From: Planomicrobium sp. YIM 101495
GTDB lineage: Bacteria; Bacillota; Bacilli; Bacillales_A; Planococcaceae
NCBI RefSeq assembly: GCF_009707665.1
Contig: NZ_WLZW01000001.1
Span: 1,550,001 to 1,614,000, forward strand
Direction of reading: 5' to 3'
Length of the DNA stretch: 64,000 nucleotides
In this document: positions 43,478-52,248 of the stretch, piece by piece
How the letters are laid out: every line of letters starts with the position of its first letter
How positions within the stretch are numbered: position 1 is the first letter of the stretch
The notes under the pieces: generated by a model
What the model saw: the letters and a program-made list of their open reading frames with translations, nothing else
Databases searched by the model: none
Told to the model about the DNA's origin: nothing
Made by a program: the position numbers and the translations under genes

Positions 43478-43831
43478 ATGAACAAATTTTGGATGGTAAC
43501 ACTCGGGATTATCGCAGGCTTCATCGCCATCTCATCGCTCCCCAGCTTGATCAGCTTAGCTATCACAGCATTGGTCATCTATGCGAGCTTCCATTTCTAC
43601 ACAAGAACCGATTCGACGTTCCTGAAAGTCGTCTGGGCGATTGTCGGAATTGGCGGCGCAATCTCAGCAGTCTCGAACATTCCAGCGCTCTTCGGTCTAG
43701 CGGCGGTGTACTTGCTCTGGATCATCTATCGCGACTGGAATAAAGATAGCTCGAAGAAAGTCGATTTGGTGAAAAAAACGGACGATCCATTCGCGAACTT
43801 CGAGAATGAATGGGATTCAATTACAAAATAA
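43478..43831 (+). CDS. Small membrane protein (lmo0954/LiaI-like), first gene of lia-type operon
   Basis: 117 residues with three hydrophobic segments (about 5-22, 24-40 and 48-80) and a charged C-terminal tail. Its position before PspA and LiaFSR is that of LiaI/lmo0954 proteins, which recruit PspA/LiaH to the membrane. The ribosome site AGGAGGAGG is very strong, as expected for a highly expressed stress protein. The upstream region contains TCAGGTCCTAGATGA at 43386, a possible regulator site, but I cannot confirm a LiaR box. Confidence 0.75.
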   Translation: MNKFWMVTLGIIAGFIAISSLPSLISLAITALVIYASFHFYTRTDSTFLKVVWAIVGIGGAISAVSNIPALFGLAAVYLLWIIYRDWNKDSSKKVDLVKKTDDPFANFENEWDSITK

Positions 43832-43843
43832 GGAGGAATTCAA

Positions 43844-44482
43844 ATGAATTCAGTATGGGAACGATTCAAATTGGCAGTAGCAGCAGACATGGACCATTTC
43901 ACGGCAAAGAAAGAAGCGAAAAATCCGTTGGAAGCACTCAACCGGTATTTGAAGCAAGCGGAAAAGCAGACGGAAACGACTGGCAAATGGCTTGAGCGTC
44001 AAGCGAGCTTGAACCGTCAGCTGGAGAAGGAATTGGCACAAGCGATGGAGCTCGGCGACAAACGCACAGCGCAATTGGAGCTGGCACAAGCATCCGGTGA
44101 AGAAGATTTGATCCACTTTGCGCAAGCAGAAGCTGACGCGTACGCAGCACGCACCGCGGAGCTGGAAGAAGCTTTGGCAGAAAACTTATCCGAGCTGAAT
44201 ACACTTGAACAGCGCTACGAAGAAATGAAGCATCGCTTGGCAGACATGAAGATCCGCCAACTCCGCCTCATGGGCAAAGAAAACATCACGCGGGCACATT
44301 ATGAGATTGACCGTGTCCTCGATCCGAAAGAAGCGGCGAACGCGGTCGGGGAACTCGACGAGCTGACAGACTACGTCAAATCACTCGCGAACCAAGTCGA
44401 AGAAGCATACGAAGAATCCGCTTTGAAAAGACGTCTCGAATCTTTGCAGAAAAAAGACCCGATGGACAAAAAAATCGTGTAA
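43844..44482 (+). CDS. PspA/IM30 family protein (LiaH-like)
   Basis: 212-residue protein, almost entirely alpha-helical with long coiled coils, typical of PspA/LiaH (ESCRT-III-like). The N-terminal MNSVWERFKLAVAADMDHF is an amphipathic membrane-binding helix, and ALNRYLKQAEKQ is family-like. Such proteins form rings on damaged membranes. It starts 12 nt after the LiaI-like gene with its own GGAGG site. Confidence 0.88.
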   Translation: MNSVWERFKLAVAADMDHFTAKKEAKNPLEALNRYLKQAEKQTETTGKWLERQASLNRQLEKELAQAMELGDKRTAQLELAQASGEEDLIHFAQAEADAYAARTAELEEALAENLSELNTLEQRYEEMKHRLADMKIRQLRLMGKENITRAHYEIDRVLDPKEAANAVGELDELTDYVKSLANQVEEAYEESALKRRLESLQKKDPMDKKIV

Positions 44483-44488
44483 GCTAGA

Positions 44489-44515
44489 ACAAGGAGGAGA
44501 TTATCTTCTCCTTGT
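44489..44515 (+). terminator. Intercistronic attenuating terminator between pspA and liaF
   Basis: ACAAGGAGGAG pairs with CTTCTCCTTGT (one G-T wobble) around an ATTAT loop, followed by TTTTC. It would leave most transcripts with only the LiaI-like and PspA genes. Confidence 0.6.
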
Positions 44516-44546
44516 TTTCTAAGGTTTAAAAGGAGGCGAAGGAAAC

Positions 44547-45245
44547 GTGCAAACATTGACTACTAATAAACAGGCGTTCATCGTCTTGGGCATTTTATTC
44601 CTGATTTTCGCCGAAGCCCTGTTTTTGGGGAACGGCAATGCATTTTTCGTCATCCTTGGCTTGCTCCTGCTGTATTACGGAGCGAAAGATCAAAGCAGTT
44701 ATCGTAAATACTATATCGGTCTCGGGATTTTCTTCCTTGCGATTTCCATATTGTCGATGTTCACGTTGCGTCTTCTCGTCTTCGCAGCGCTCGCTTACTT
44801 GCTTTATAGACTGTGGAAGGGCGAATCATGGGAGCAGATCGTCGATTTCAACAATCCTCTCGACAAAGATTTGATCCAAAATAAATTTTTCGGTGTCCAA
44901 AGCACACCATTCGAAGCTTACGAATGGAAAGATATCCACGTCCAAGGCATCGCAGGCGACATTTTGATCGACGCGACGCAAACGGTCTTGCCGAAACGCA
45001 CATCCCTTCTGTCCATCAGGCAAGGATTCGGCAAAGTCCGCGTCATCTTGCCTTACGAAGTGCCTGTCCGCATCCATTACACGACCCTTTACGGCAACGG
45101 CACATTCTTCTCGAAGCCGACCGGATCGATCTGGAACGGCAAAGTCGAGCTGTCCGATGGCTACGAGATGGACACAGCACCGAAAACCGAAATGATCATC
45201 ACAATCGCCACTTGGGTCGGTGATGTGGAGGTGATCCGCCGATGA
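44547..45245 (+). CDS. liaF: LiaF-like cell-wall-active antibiotic response protein
   Basis: 232 residues. The N-terminal third has three or four membrane helices (about 8-95), and a soluble beta-helical domain (about 110-232) matches the LiaF/DUF2154 family (NKFFGVQSTPFEAYEWKDI and VRVILPYEVPVRIHY). LiaF keeps LiaS inactive until envelope stress. The GTG at 44547 follows AGGAGG by 10 nt. Its TGA overlaps the liaS ATG by 4 nt. Confidence 0.85.
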   Translation: MQTLTTNKQAFIVLGILFLIFAEALFLGNGNAFFVILGLLLLYYGAKDQSSYRKYYIGLGIFFLAISILSMFTLRLLVFAALAYLLYRLWKGESWEQIVDFNNPLDKDLIQNKFFGVQSTPFEAYEWKDIHVQGIAGDILIDATQTVLPKRTSLLSIRQGFGKVRVILPYEVPVRIHYTTLYGNGTFFSKPTGSIWNGKVELSDGYEMDTAPKTEMIITIATWVGDVEVIRR

Positions 45246-46288
45246 AAGCGATCGTCAGACGAAGCTTCTTCTTCATCGCGCTTTTCACCGTGCTGGTCGT
45301 CAGCATCCTGTTCACCTTGCTCGGCTTCCCTACTACAGACGCTTGGGGCTTCTTGTGGGAAGATGTCATCGCCGGCTTTCCATATGGACTCTGGCTGATC
45401 GTCTTGATTCTCTTTCTTTCCTGTGGCATCGCCTTGTGGTCGGAATCGATCGGGCGCTCCCGCATTTCCGAAATCGAGGCGATGCTCCAGGCCTTGCTAC
45501 GGAATGAAGATGAATCCGTGATAAAGACAGCTCAAATGAAGACATTGCCTGAAAACGTCTCGAACTCGTTTCTGAAAGTGCAAAAACTGCTTGAATCCCA
45601 GCGCAAGAGCCTCGCCCGTATTTCCAACGAAAAAGCGGAAACGGAAGAACAACGCATCCAGGAGCAATTGGTCATCGAGCGCCAGCGCCTTGCGCGTGAG
45701 CTGCACGACTCGGTGTCCCAGCAATTATTCGCCGCTTCGATGATGCTGTCAGCAATGACGGAACAGGAAGACGCACCACCTACTTTGCTTCAGACGGAAA
45801 AAGTCGTCCAACAAGCACAGCTTGAAATGCGCGCCCTGCTGCTCCACCTACGTCCTGTTGCGCTGCACGACAAGAGTTTGTGCGACGGTCTAACAGAACT
45901 CCTGAACGAACTGAAGGAAAAAGTGTCGTTCACCATCGAGCACCGACTCGAAGATGTCCCGCTTCCAAAAGGCGCGGAAGATCACCTGTTCCGCATCGCG
46001 CAGGAAACGCTATCCAATACGTTGCGCCACTCAAAAGCGACCGAAGTGCACATCCTATTCGTCGAACGCGATCACTTCGCCATTCTCCGCATCCAGGATA
46101 ACGGGGTCGGCTTCACGAACAGCCAAGGCGCCACTTCCTCTTACGGACTGAAGCATATCGAAGAACGCGCCATCGAAATTGGCGCTACGAGCAAAATCGT
46201 CTCCGTGCCATCCGAAGGCACGATTGTTGAAGTGAAAGTTCCAATTGAAAGGGTGGATTCAGTTAATGAAAATCTTATTAGTCGATGA
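45242..46288 (+). CDS. liaS: LiaS-like sensor histidine kinase
   Basis: 348 residues. Two N-terminal membrane helices (about 8-28 and 42-64) are separated by a very short external loop, as in intramembrane-sensing kinases. HisKA_3 follows (RQRLARELHDSVSQQLFA, phospho-His about 155), then an HATPase domain (LRIQDNGVGF and SSYGLKHIEERA). It is translationally coupled to liaF (ATGA) and overlaps liaR by 23 nt. Confidence 0.9.
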   Translation: MKAIVRRSFFFIALFTVLVVSILFTLLGFPTTDAWGFLWEDVIAGFPYGLWLIVLILFLSCGIALWSESIGRSRISEIEAMLQALLRNEDESVIKTAQMKTLPENVSNSFLKVQKLLESQRKSLARISNEKAETEEQRIQEQLVIERQRLARELHDSVSQQLFAASMMLSAMTEQEDAPPTLLQTEKVVQQAQLEMRALLLHLRPVALHDKSLCDGLTELLNELKEKVSFTIEHRLEDVPLPKGAEDHLFRIAQETLSNTLRHSKATEVHILFVERDHFAILRIQDNGVGFTNSQGATSSYGLKHIEERAIEIGATSKIVSVPSEGTIVEVKVPIERVDSVNENLISR

Positions 46289-46898
46289 TCACGAAATGGT
46301 CCGCATCGGCGTCTCCGCCTATTTACAGGCACAGCCTGATATGGAAGTCATCGGAGAAGCTTCGAACGGCGAAGAAGCCGTGAAGATGGCACTCGAGTTG
46401 CGTCCGGATGTCATCTTAATGGACATGGTCATGCCTGTCATGGACGGTGCTGAGGCGACGGCTGCAATCATCAAGGAATGGCCGGAAGCGAAGATCATGA
46501 TCGTCACGAGCTTCCTTGACGATGACAAAGTATATCCCGCCCTGAAGGCAGGTGCGGTCAGCTACATCTTGAAGACATCGAAAGCTTCGCGTATCGCGGA
46601 CTCGATCCGCCAAACCATGGGCGGCACACCGGCTTTAGAGCCTGAAGTCATGAGCAAGATGATGAAGCAGATGCGGCACGACCGCCATCCGCACGAAGAA
46701 CTGACCGATCGCGAAATGGAGATTCTCCTTTTACTCGCGAACGGCTACACGAACCAGGAAATCGCGGATGAATTGTTCATCGCTTTGAAGACGGTTAAAA
46801 CACATGTCAGTAACCTACTCAGCAAACTGGAAGTGCATGACCGGACACAAGCGGTCATTTACGCATTCCAGCACAAGCTCGTCTCTCCACCAAAATAA
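46266..46898 (+). CDS. liaR: LiaR-like NarL/LuxR-type response regulator
   Basis: 210 residues. The receiver domain has VDDHEMVR at residue 5, the phospho-Asp in PDVILMDMVMP (about 54) and Lys in YILKTSKASR (about 105). The LuxR-type HTH is LTDREMEILLLLANGYTNQEIADE (about 145-168). The ATG at 46266 is used, with AAGGGTGG 9 nt upstream; seven upstream codons are dropped. It is the last gene of the operon and is followed by a terminator. Confidence 0.92.
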   Translation: MKILLVDDHEMVRIGVSAYLQAQPDMEVIGEASNGEEAVKMALELRPDVILMDMVMPVMDGAEATAAIIKEWPEAKIMIVTSFLDDDKVYPALKAGAVSYILKTSKASRIADSIRQTMGGTPALEPEVMSKMMKQMRHDRHPHEELTDREMEILLLLANGYTNQEIADELFIALKTVKTHVSNLLSKLEVHDRTQAVIYAFQHKLVSPPK

Positions 46899-46942
46899 AG
46901 CCGCAAGACTTCCCGTTTTCTCTGGGTTGTCTCGCGGCTTTT
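46898..46942. terminator. Terminator after liaR
   Basis: AAGCCGC(A)AGAC pairs with GTCT(C)GCGGCTT around an 18-nt loop, followed by TT. It lies between convergent genes. Confidence 0.75.
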
Positions 46943-46952
46943 CACCTGTTAG

Positions 46953-48596
46953 TTATTCATTTTTGAACGGATCTTCATCGCGGAACGGGAATTCCTCATC
47001 CGGTGATCGTTTTTCAACGACTGGATCGATTGCTGCCCGGTCCTCTTTTTTCAATCCGACATCTTTTGCTTCTTCTTCCATCTTCTTCTCTTTCCAAGCT
47101 TCTTGATCTACTTCAGCTTTCTCAAGGCTCTTCTCTGCACGGTCAAGATAGCGGGAGGCATGTTCTTTACCCCCAAGACCAAACGCTAGACCGAATGCCA
47201 ACGCAACGCCGCCAAGGATCAAGATGAACGCAGACTGGATAATCGACGCTGCAATTCCCAGCATATCGAGCGCCATGAAGAAGGCAAAGGCAAGAATCGC
47301 ATATTTCGCAACGTAGCGAAGTATATGCGGTGAACCGGAAGAATCTTTAAAGACATTCCCGACGAAACTTTCCGCCATGTTAGCCAACCAGAAGCCGACT
47401 GCCAGGATCACGAGTGCTGCAAGGACTGCAGGCAAGTAAGCGAAGATCCCGCTGACGAGACCGACCATGAATGCCAGACCGACGACTTGTAGTGCTTCAG
47501 CTACGAACAACAGGACGATGACGACTTGCGCGATCGTACCGATGATGCCGGATACGGATTGCTCTGCGTCTGCTGTTGCTGATTTCTTATCGAAGCCCAT
47601 TTTCCCGAACAATGAATCTGCGCCGAGGTTTTGTGCAATCTTACTGACGACACTTTTCACCCAGCGACCAACGATGAGACCTACTAGTACAAGCAAGATC
47701 GCAATCGCGATGTTCGGAAGCATGACGAGGATCGAATTCAGCATGGCGATTGCTGGACCCGAAATTCCATCAAGGTCGAGTACTTCGAGCGCCGTGATCG
47801 AAACCGGCAGTAAGATCAAGACGAACGCGATCAATCCGATTACTTTCGACAAGCTCGTCCCTTCAAAGAATGAAGAGAGGTGGAACCTTTCTGCCAGACG
47901 GTCTACACCGGCTGATGCCAGGAAGGAAGAAAGGATCTTCCGGACGATTGTTGCAGCGAGCCAGCCGATCGCGAAGATCAATGCCGCTCCGATCAATTTC
48001 GGAATGAAATTCAAGAAGCTTGCGAGCATGTTTGAGATCGGCTCACTCAAGCCCTCGATGTTCAATGCGCTCAGCACTGCTGGCAAGAAAAGAAGCAGTA
48101 CAAGGTAGAAAGCGATATTCGCAGCTGTTTCCAGCCATTTCGTCGTATTCGCTTCCGGAGCTTTCGCTTTGTTGGCAATTTTTTTCAAGTCGGCTTTCCG
48201 GCCGACCATCAGGATGAGGCGTTTTGCGACGGATGCAAGAACCCATGCCACAAGCAAGATCAATCCTGCTTTCAGCAAACTGATGAAAGCACCAGATAAC
48301 TGATCGAACATGCCTGCAAACGGAGTTGCGATCGCTCCAAGGTTCAAGACATTGAAGAACAGCATCAGTGTGAAGATGATGATTAAAATGAAAACGACTT
48401 TACTGATGATTTTCGATACGCTGTACTTCTCTTGCTTGCTGCCTACCTTTTCGTCCAATTTGAATTTCTGGAGCATCTTGTAGACGACCCGTTCCAATAC
48501 TTTTGCGACGATGAAGCCGACGATCAGGATGACGATGGCCAACAAGATCTCGGGAAGTGCGTCCCAGAAACGGTTGAGATAAAGTTGATTATCCAA
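46953..48596 (-). CDS. Conserved-TM-helix repeat membrane protein (mechanosensitive-channel-related)
   Basis: 547 residues with about eleven hydrophobic segments. Repeated units of the type LPEILLAIVILIVGFIVAK, IPKLIGAALIFAIGWLAA, LPNIAIAILLVLVGLIVGR and LPAVLAALVILAVGFWLA mark four or five conserved-TM-helix repeats, as in CmpX-like proteins. The C-terminal tail (about 475-547) is highly charged. I see no clear MscS beta domain, so channel function is tentative. The start is the TTG at 48596, 7 nt after AAAGGAGG. Confidence 0.8.
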   Translation of the reverse strand: MDNQLYLNRFWDALPEILLAIVILIVGFIVAKVLERVVYKMLQKFKLDEKVGSKQEKYSVSKIISKVVFILIIIFTLMLFFNVLNLGAIATPFAGMFDQLSGAFISLLKAGLILLVAWVLASVAKRLILMVGRKADLKKIANKAKAPEANTTKWLETAANIAFYLVLLLFLPAVLSALNIEGLSEPISNMLASFLNFIPKLIGAALIFAIGWLAATIVRKILSSFLASAGVDRLAERFHLSSFFEGTSLSKVIGLIAFVLILLPVSITALEVLDLDGISGPAIAMLNSILVMLPNIAIAILLVLVGLIVGRWVKSVVSKIAQNLGADSLFGKMGFDKKSATADAEQSVSGIIGTIAQVVIVLLFVAEALQVVGLAFMVGLVSGIFAYLPAVLAALVILAVGFWLANMAESFVGNVFKDSSGSPHILRYVAKYAILAFAFFMALDMLGIAASIIQSAFILILGGVALAFGLAFGLGGKEHASRYLDRAEKSLEKAEVDQEAWKEKKMEEEAKDVGLKKEDRAAIDPVVEKRSPDEEFPFRDEDPFKNE

Positions 48597-48742
48597 TGAA
48601 ACTCCTCCTTTTATTTTATTTAGGTAACTTGTCCTATTTTGACCATGCCCTCTTTCGATTTTCCTTAAACACACTTTTCAGGATTTATGATAGAAGAATG
48701 ACGCAGAATTGACCGCATTTGTCGGCTTGGGCCCCCACAAAA

Positions 48743-48780
48743 AAGACCGGAAACCGCACCTGATGGCGATCTCCGGTCTT
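48743..48780 (-). terminator. Terminator after the sensor kinase gene
   Basis: AAGACCGGA / TCCGGTCTT stem with a 20-nt loop. In minus orientation it is followed by TTTTTTGTG. Confidence 0.8.
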
Positions 48781-48785
48781 CCTAT

Positions 48786-50927
48786 TCACTTCATGCAATC
48801 CACTTTCACTGTTACTTTAAATAAATCACCGTCCACTTCGATCTTGAGCGTTCCTTCATGCAGTTCGACGATCGATTGGGCGATCGCAAGGCCGAGTCCG
48901 GAGCCTTCCGTTTGCCGCGCAGTGTCACCGCGCTTGAACCGTTCGAACAACTCGTCGGTGTTTTCCCCGAGCTCATACTTGGTGACATTTTTGATGACGA
49001 AGACGGCTTGTCCGTCCACTTCGTTCAAGTTTGCATAAACACGCGTTCCCGGCAATGCATACTTCACGGCATTGACGATCAAGTTATCCAGCACGCGCCA
49101 CCACTTCTGGCCATCTACCAAAATAAACAATGGATGGTCCGGTGCATTGACCCGGAAGTCCAGCCCTGAACTTTCCATCACTTCTGCGTGTTCCGCAAAA
49201 GCCTGCACCATCAACTGTGTATAGTCGACGCGGCGCCGTTCAAGCTCCAAGTTGCCACTCGCCATTTTAGAAACTTCGAACAGATCCTCGATCAGATTTT
49301 TCAATCGATCCGCTTTCCGTTCCAGCACTTCCGCATACGCCAGCCGCTCTTCTGTCGTCAAATCCGGTGCTTTCATCAAGTCGGTATACGTGATGATCGA
49401 TGTCAGCGGCGTCCGCAGATCGTGGCTGACGTTCGTGATGAGCTCTGTCTTGAGCCGTTCACTTTTCGCCTGCTCGGAAAGTGATTGGCGCACGCCTTCC
49501 TTCAATTTGCTCAAGTGGCGGGCATGATCCGCTAGTGGAGATCTTCCTTGTACCGGTATTTCCTGTTCAAGTCTTCCCTCTGCCATCGCTTCCGTCCGTT
49601 TCATCAGTAAGTTCAAGTAGCCGAAACGCTGCAGGAACAGAAGTAGCGCAGGCAAGCCGATGAACAAACTTGCAGGAATCCAAAGGATGATGCCGGGCGG
49701 GATGTTGACGAGCAGCATCGTACCGAATCCCCAGAAAAAGACGATGACCAGCAAGCAGAGCATCTGGATGCCGATCGATTTTTTGAGGAACGCAAAACGG
49801 GCGATCTTGATTAAGTTCCATGTATAGCTGTTTTGCAGATCTTCGGCCAATTTGCCTTCTGTTCTGTAAAGCTCTGCAAGCCAAAGCATTTGCAGTAAAG
49901 CGATGGCTGTTACAGCAAGGGCGAAGACGAGCAGCCAGACACCCGATAGGAAATTGATCCAGAGCTCCCCGTACATCATATAGCGGAACACATTGAAGAA
50001 TTTTGCCATCACAGCAACCTGCAATAGATAAACCGTAAGCAGCAAAGCAGCGAGGCGGATTTCAATCGGCCAGTTTTGCCACGTAACGTAAAATTTATTC
50101 CCTGTGAACCAGTTCCATTTGAACGGAAGCTTCATAAGGAGAACCACGACTCCGATGACGGACAGGACGATGAATGCGTAAAGGAGACTCTTTGTCAGAT
50201 TGAATGCCTGGAAATCGTTCGCGTACAACGAATCTGCCAACTCTGTGGAAGTGATTTGGATCTGACCTTCAAACTCTGCTTCCGACTGGATGTAATCTTC
50301 CTCTTCATAGGATTCATAAACCTGTCCGTTGCTCCGAAGTGGTCGATCTGCCGTGAATGTTTCCTCATAGACTGGCCTGTCATCCAGTTCACCACGCGTG
50401 AACACTTCGCCGGTCTCGATATTCGTCAGCTGGTAAGCATAATACGGATAGTTCTCGAAAAATACCGGACGCTCCGCTTTCACTTGCTGCATGATATCAG
50501 CAACTTTCGCTTCCCGCTCCGCTTGGATCTGCTCACGCACAAGTTCGTCATCCTGGAAAAACGCTTTCGCCGCAGTAATTTCAGATTCCCGCTGCTCTGT
50601 CAGTGTGGTTTCCAGATCTTCGTTCCCTGTATCCGCAGCTTCCTGTATGTCTCCTTCATAATTCTCCTGGATCATGCGGATCCTTTCCGCTAACGACGCT
50701 TCGCGGTCACGGAACTGCTTAATGTCCGCAGCTGTGATCGGTGTCTCCGCGAGTTCCGGAGGCGCCAGCTCCAAATGCACTAATTGCGACTTGAAATTTT
50801 CGTGCTCCGAGGAGAAATTCCCGGTCTCCAAAAATGATTTCCCGATATATTGCGGCCCGAGTTGCAGCACGCTCCAAAGCATGACGATGACAAGAGATGC
50901 CGTAGTCAGCCAAATCCACTTTTTCAT
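48786..50927 (-). CDS. Large multi-helix sensor histidine kinase
   Basis: 713 residues. Membrane helix 1 is at about 7-27, followed by a 215-residue extracytoplasmic region rich in charged helices. A block of about five further helices (about 245-450) leads to a HAMP-like linker, HisKA (NVSHDLRTPLTSIITYTDLM, phospho-His about 500) and an HATPase (RVLDNLIVNAVKYA and GSGLGLAIAQSIVELHEG). The signal sensed is unknown. It follows a small membrane ORF and its response regulator gene. Confidence 0.9.
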   Translation of the reverse strand: MKKWIWLTTASLVIVMLWSVLQLGPQYIGKSFLETGNFSSEHENFKSQLVHLELAPPELAETPITAADIKQFRDREASLAERIRMIQENYEGDIQEAADTGNEDLETTLTEQRESEITAAKAFFQDDELVREQIQAEREAKVADIMQQVKAERPVFFENYPYYAYQLTNIETGEVFTRGELDDRPVYEETFTADRPLRSNGQVYESYEEEDYIQSEAEFEGQIQITSTELADSLYANDFQAFNLTKSLLYAFIVLSVIGVVVLLMKLPFKWNWFTGNKFYVTWQNWPIEIRLAALLLTVYLLQVAVMAKFFNVFRYMMYGELWINFLSGVWLLVFALAVTAIALLQMLWLAELYRTEGKLAEDLQNSYTWNLIKIARFAFLKKSIGIQMLCLLVIVFFWGFGTMLLVNIPPGIILWIPASLFIGLPALLLFLQRFGYLNLLMKRTEAMAEGRLEQEIPVQGRSPLADHARHLSKLKEGVRQSLSEQAKSERLKTELITNVSHDLRTPLTSIITYTDLMKAPDLTTEERLAYAEVLERKADRLKNLIEDLFEVSKMASGNLELERRRVDYTQLMVQAFAEHAEVMESSGLDFRVNAPDHPLFILVDGQKWWRVLDNLIVNAVKYALPGTRVYANLNEVDGQAVFVIKNVTKYELGENTDELFERFKRGDTARQTEGSGLGLAIAQSIVELHEGTLKIEVDGDLFKVTVKVDCMK

Positions 50928-50931
50928 TTCC

Positions 50932-51087
50932 TTACCCCTTCCCCTTGTCCCGCAACTCTGCCAGCCATTCTGCGGACGGCCCTTCGAAAATGAAATCCAA
51001 AAGGAACGAAGAACAGTAGACCAGTGACACCAATGCGATCATGACGGCGATGACCGACCACAGATCACTTTTCGATTTTATAGCCAA
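50932..51087 (-). CDS. Small membrane protein (51 residues) between response regulator and kinase genes
   Basis: TTG start at 51087, 9 nt after AAAGGTGG that lies within the response regulator gene; TAA at 50932-50934, 4 nt before the kinase ATG. The product has one hydrophobic helix (SVIAVMIALVSLVYCSSFLL, about 11-30) and a charged C-terminal tail ending RDKGKG. It overlaps the regulator gene by 23 nt and fills the whole gap to the kinase. Role unknown; a small partner of the kinase would suit its place. The start codon is the least certain part. Confidence 0.55.
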   Translation of the reverse strand: MAIKSKSDLWSVIAVMIALVSLVYCSSFLLDFIFEGPSAEWLAELRDKGKG

Positions 51088-51757
51088 TGCCCCATACCAC
51101 CTTTACGTAGCGCGGATTTTTTGGGTCCGCTTCGATTTTTTCCCGGATTTTCCGGATATGGACCGCCACGATGTTCTCTGCGTTGTAGGCCGGTTCGTTC
51201 CAGACGCGTTCGTAAATGTCCTGGATTGAGAATACTCGCCCCGCATTCGTCATCAGCAGTTCCGTAATCTTGAATTCGATCGGCGTCAGCTTGACCGTCT
51301 CGCCGTGTAAACTTACATCTTTCGTTTCCGAGTCAAGGACCAGTCCGTCAATTTCCACGCGTTGCGCTTTTGTTTCGTACGTTCCAAGACTTACATAACG
51401 TCTCAGTTGTGATTTGACACGCGCAACCAGCTCCATTGGATGGAACGGCTTCGTCACATAATCATCCGCTCCCACCGAGAGGCCGTGGATCTTGTCCGAG
51501 TCTTCCGCCTTCGCACTCAGCATGATGATCGGGATATTGCGGGCTTCCCGGATCTTGAACGTCGCCCGGATGCCATCCATGTGCGGCATCATGAGATCGA
51601 GAATGATGCAATGCACTTCATTGTGCTCAAGTAGTTCCAATGCTTGCAGGCCATTCTCCGCTTTCAGTACGCGGTAGCCTTCATTCTTCAAATAGATTTC
51701 AATTCCGTCACGGATATCCGCATCGTCATCCGTCACCAATACCGTGAATGCTCCCAT
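51065..51757 (-). CDS. OmpR/PhoB-type response regulator
   Basis: 230 residues. The receiver domain (about 1-120) has the acidic pair DDDADIRDG and the phospho-Asp in CIILDLMMPHMDG (about 54). The winged-helix domain (about 135-230) ends AENIVAVHIRKIREKIEADP...YVKVVWGIGYKIEK. The ATG at 51757 has GAGGTG 6 nt upstream; three earlier codons are dropped. It heads the unit regulator, small ORF, kinase. Confidence 0.92.
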   Translation of the reverse strand: MGAFTVLVTDDDADIRDGIEIYLKNEGYRVLKAENGLQALELLEHNEVHCIILDLMMPHMDGIRATFKIREARNIPIIMLSAKAEDSDKIHGLSVGADDYVTKPFHPMELVARVKSQLRRYVSLGTYETKAQRVEIDGLVLDSETKDVSLHGETVKLTPIEFKITELLMTNAGRVFSIQDIYERVWNEPAYNAENIVAVHIRKIREKIEADPKNPRYVKVVWGIGYKIEK

Positions 51758-51798
51758 ATCCCGCACCTCTTTTCCTCTTAATCAATATACTACTGCAC

Positions 51799-51842
51799 AA
51801 TTCTTAAGGACTTCCCACGAAGAATATGAAGAAATTCTTAAG
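51799..51842. promoter_or_regulatory. Direct repeat AATTCTTAAG, candidate regulator site
   Basis: Perfect 10-nt repeats at 51799-51808 and 51833-51842, 34 nt apart. They lie in the divergent intergenic region between the response regulator gene and an HTH gene. The core CTTAAG is itself palindromic. Confidence 0.4.
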
Positions 51843-51879
51843 AAAATTTCTGAAGGGATTCATTTGTCGGCCCAAACAT

Positions 51880-51908
51880 TTGAGCCAATTGTTTTCTTTC
51901 ATTATAAT
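51880..51908 (+). promoter_or_regulatory. SigA-type promoter of the small HTH gene
   Basis: TTGAGC (51880-51885) and TATAAT (51903-51908) are separated by 17 nt. The start codon lies 25 nt downstream of the -10 box, with GAGGAGG between. Confidence 0.7.
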
Positions 51909-51933
51909 GGAAATAAAATGAGGAGGCGATTCG

Positions 51934-52164
51934 ATGTATAAAACAGTCGCGGAAACTGCCGCTCTCTTATCCATGCCGGAAGAACAGATCAAGCGCTACG
52001 TAGCGGAAGGCCGGATCAAAGCAGTGTATGACGGTGAACAATACATGATCAACACCTCCCAGTTCGATTCGCATTTCCAGCAGCTCGAGCAAGCGAAACA
52101 GGAGCTGGAAGAGTGGAAAAACACGCCGATCCCAGAAGATTTCGATATTAAAGACGAGGACTGA
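51934..52164 (+). CDS. Small excisionase-like HTH protein
   Basis: 76 residues. A MerR/excisionase-type helix-turn-helix (VAETAALLSMPEEQIKRYVAEGRI, about 4-27) is followed by a short wing with YDGEQYMIN, then a coiled-coil tail (about 45-65) and an acidic end. It is a free-standing DNA-binding protein; there is no integrase nearby, so an excisionase role is unlikely. It may regulate the neighbouring two-component genes. Confidence 0.75.
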   Translation: MYKTVAETAALLSMPEEQIKRYVAEGRIKAVYDGEQYMINTSQFDSHFQQLEQAKQELEEWKNTPIPEDFDIKDED

Positions 52165-52192
52165 CGTTTTGCCGAAGAAAAGCAGAAGAACA

Positions 52193-52236
52193 AAAAAGCG
52201 GTCGTCGAAGTGAAACTCACTTCAACGATCGCTTTT
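52193..52236. terminator. Bidirectional intrinsic terminator
   Basis: AAAAAGCG(G)TCGT(C)GAAGTG pairs with CACTTC(A)ACGA(T)CGCTTTTT around AAACT, between the convergent HTH and metX genes. Confidence 0.88.
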
Positions 52237-52248
52237 TGCAGTTCAAAT

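Noticed and set aside
51934-52164. Excisionase of a mobile element
   Set aside because: It has an excisionase-type HTH, but no integrase, attachment site or other phage gene is found nearby.
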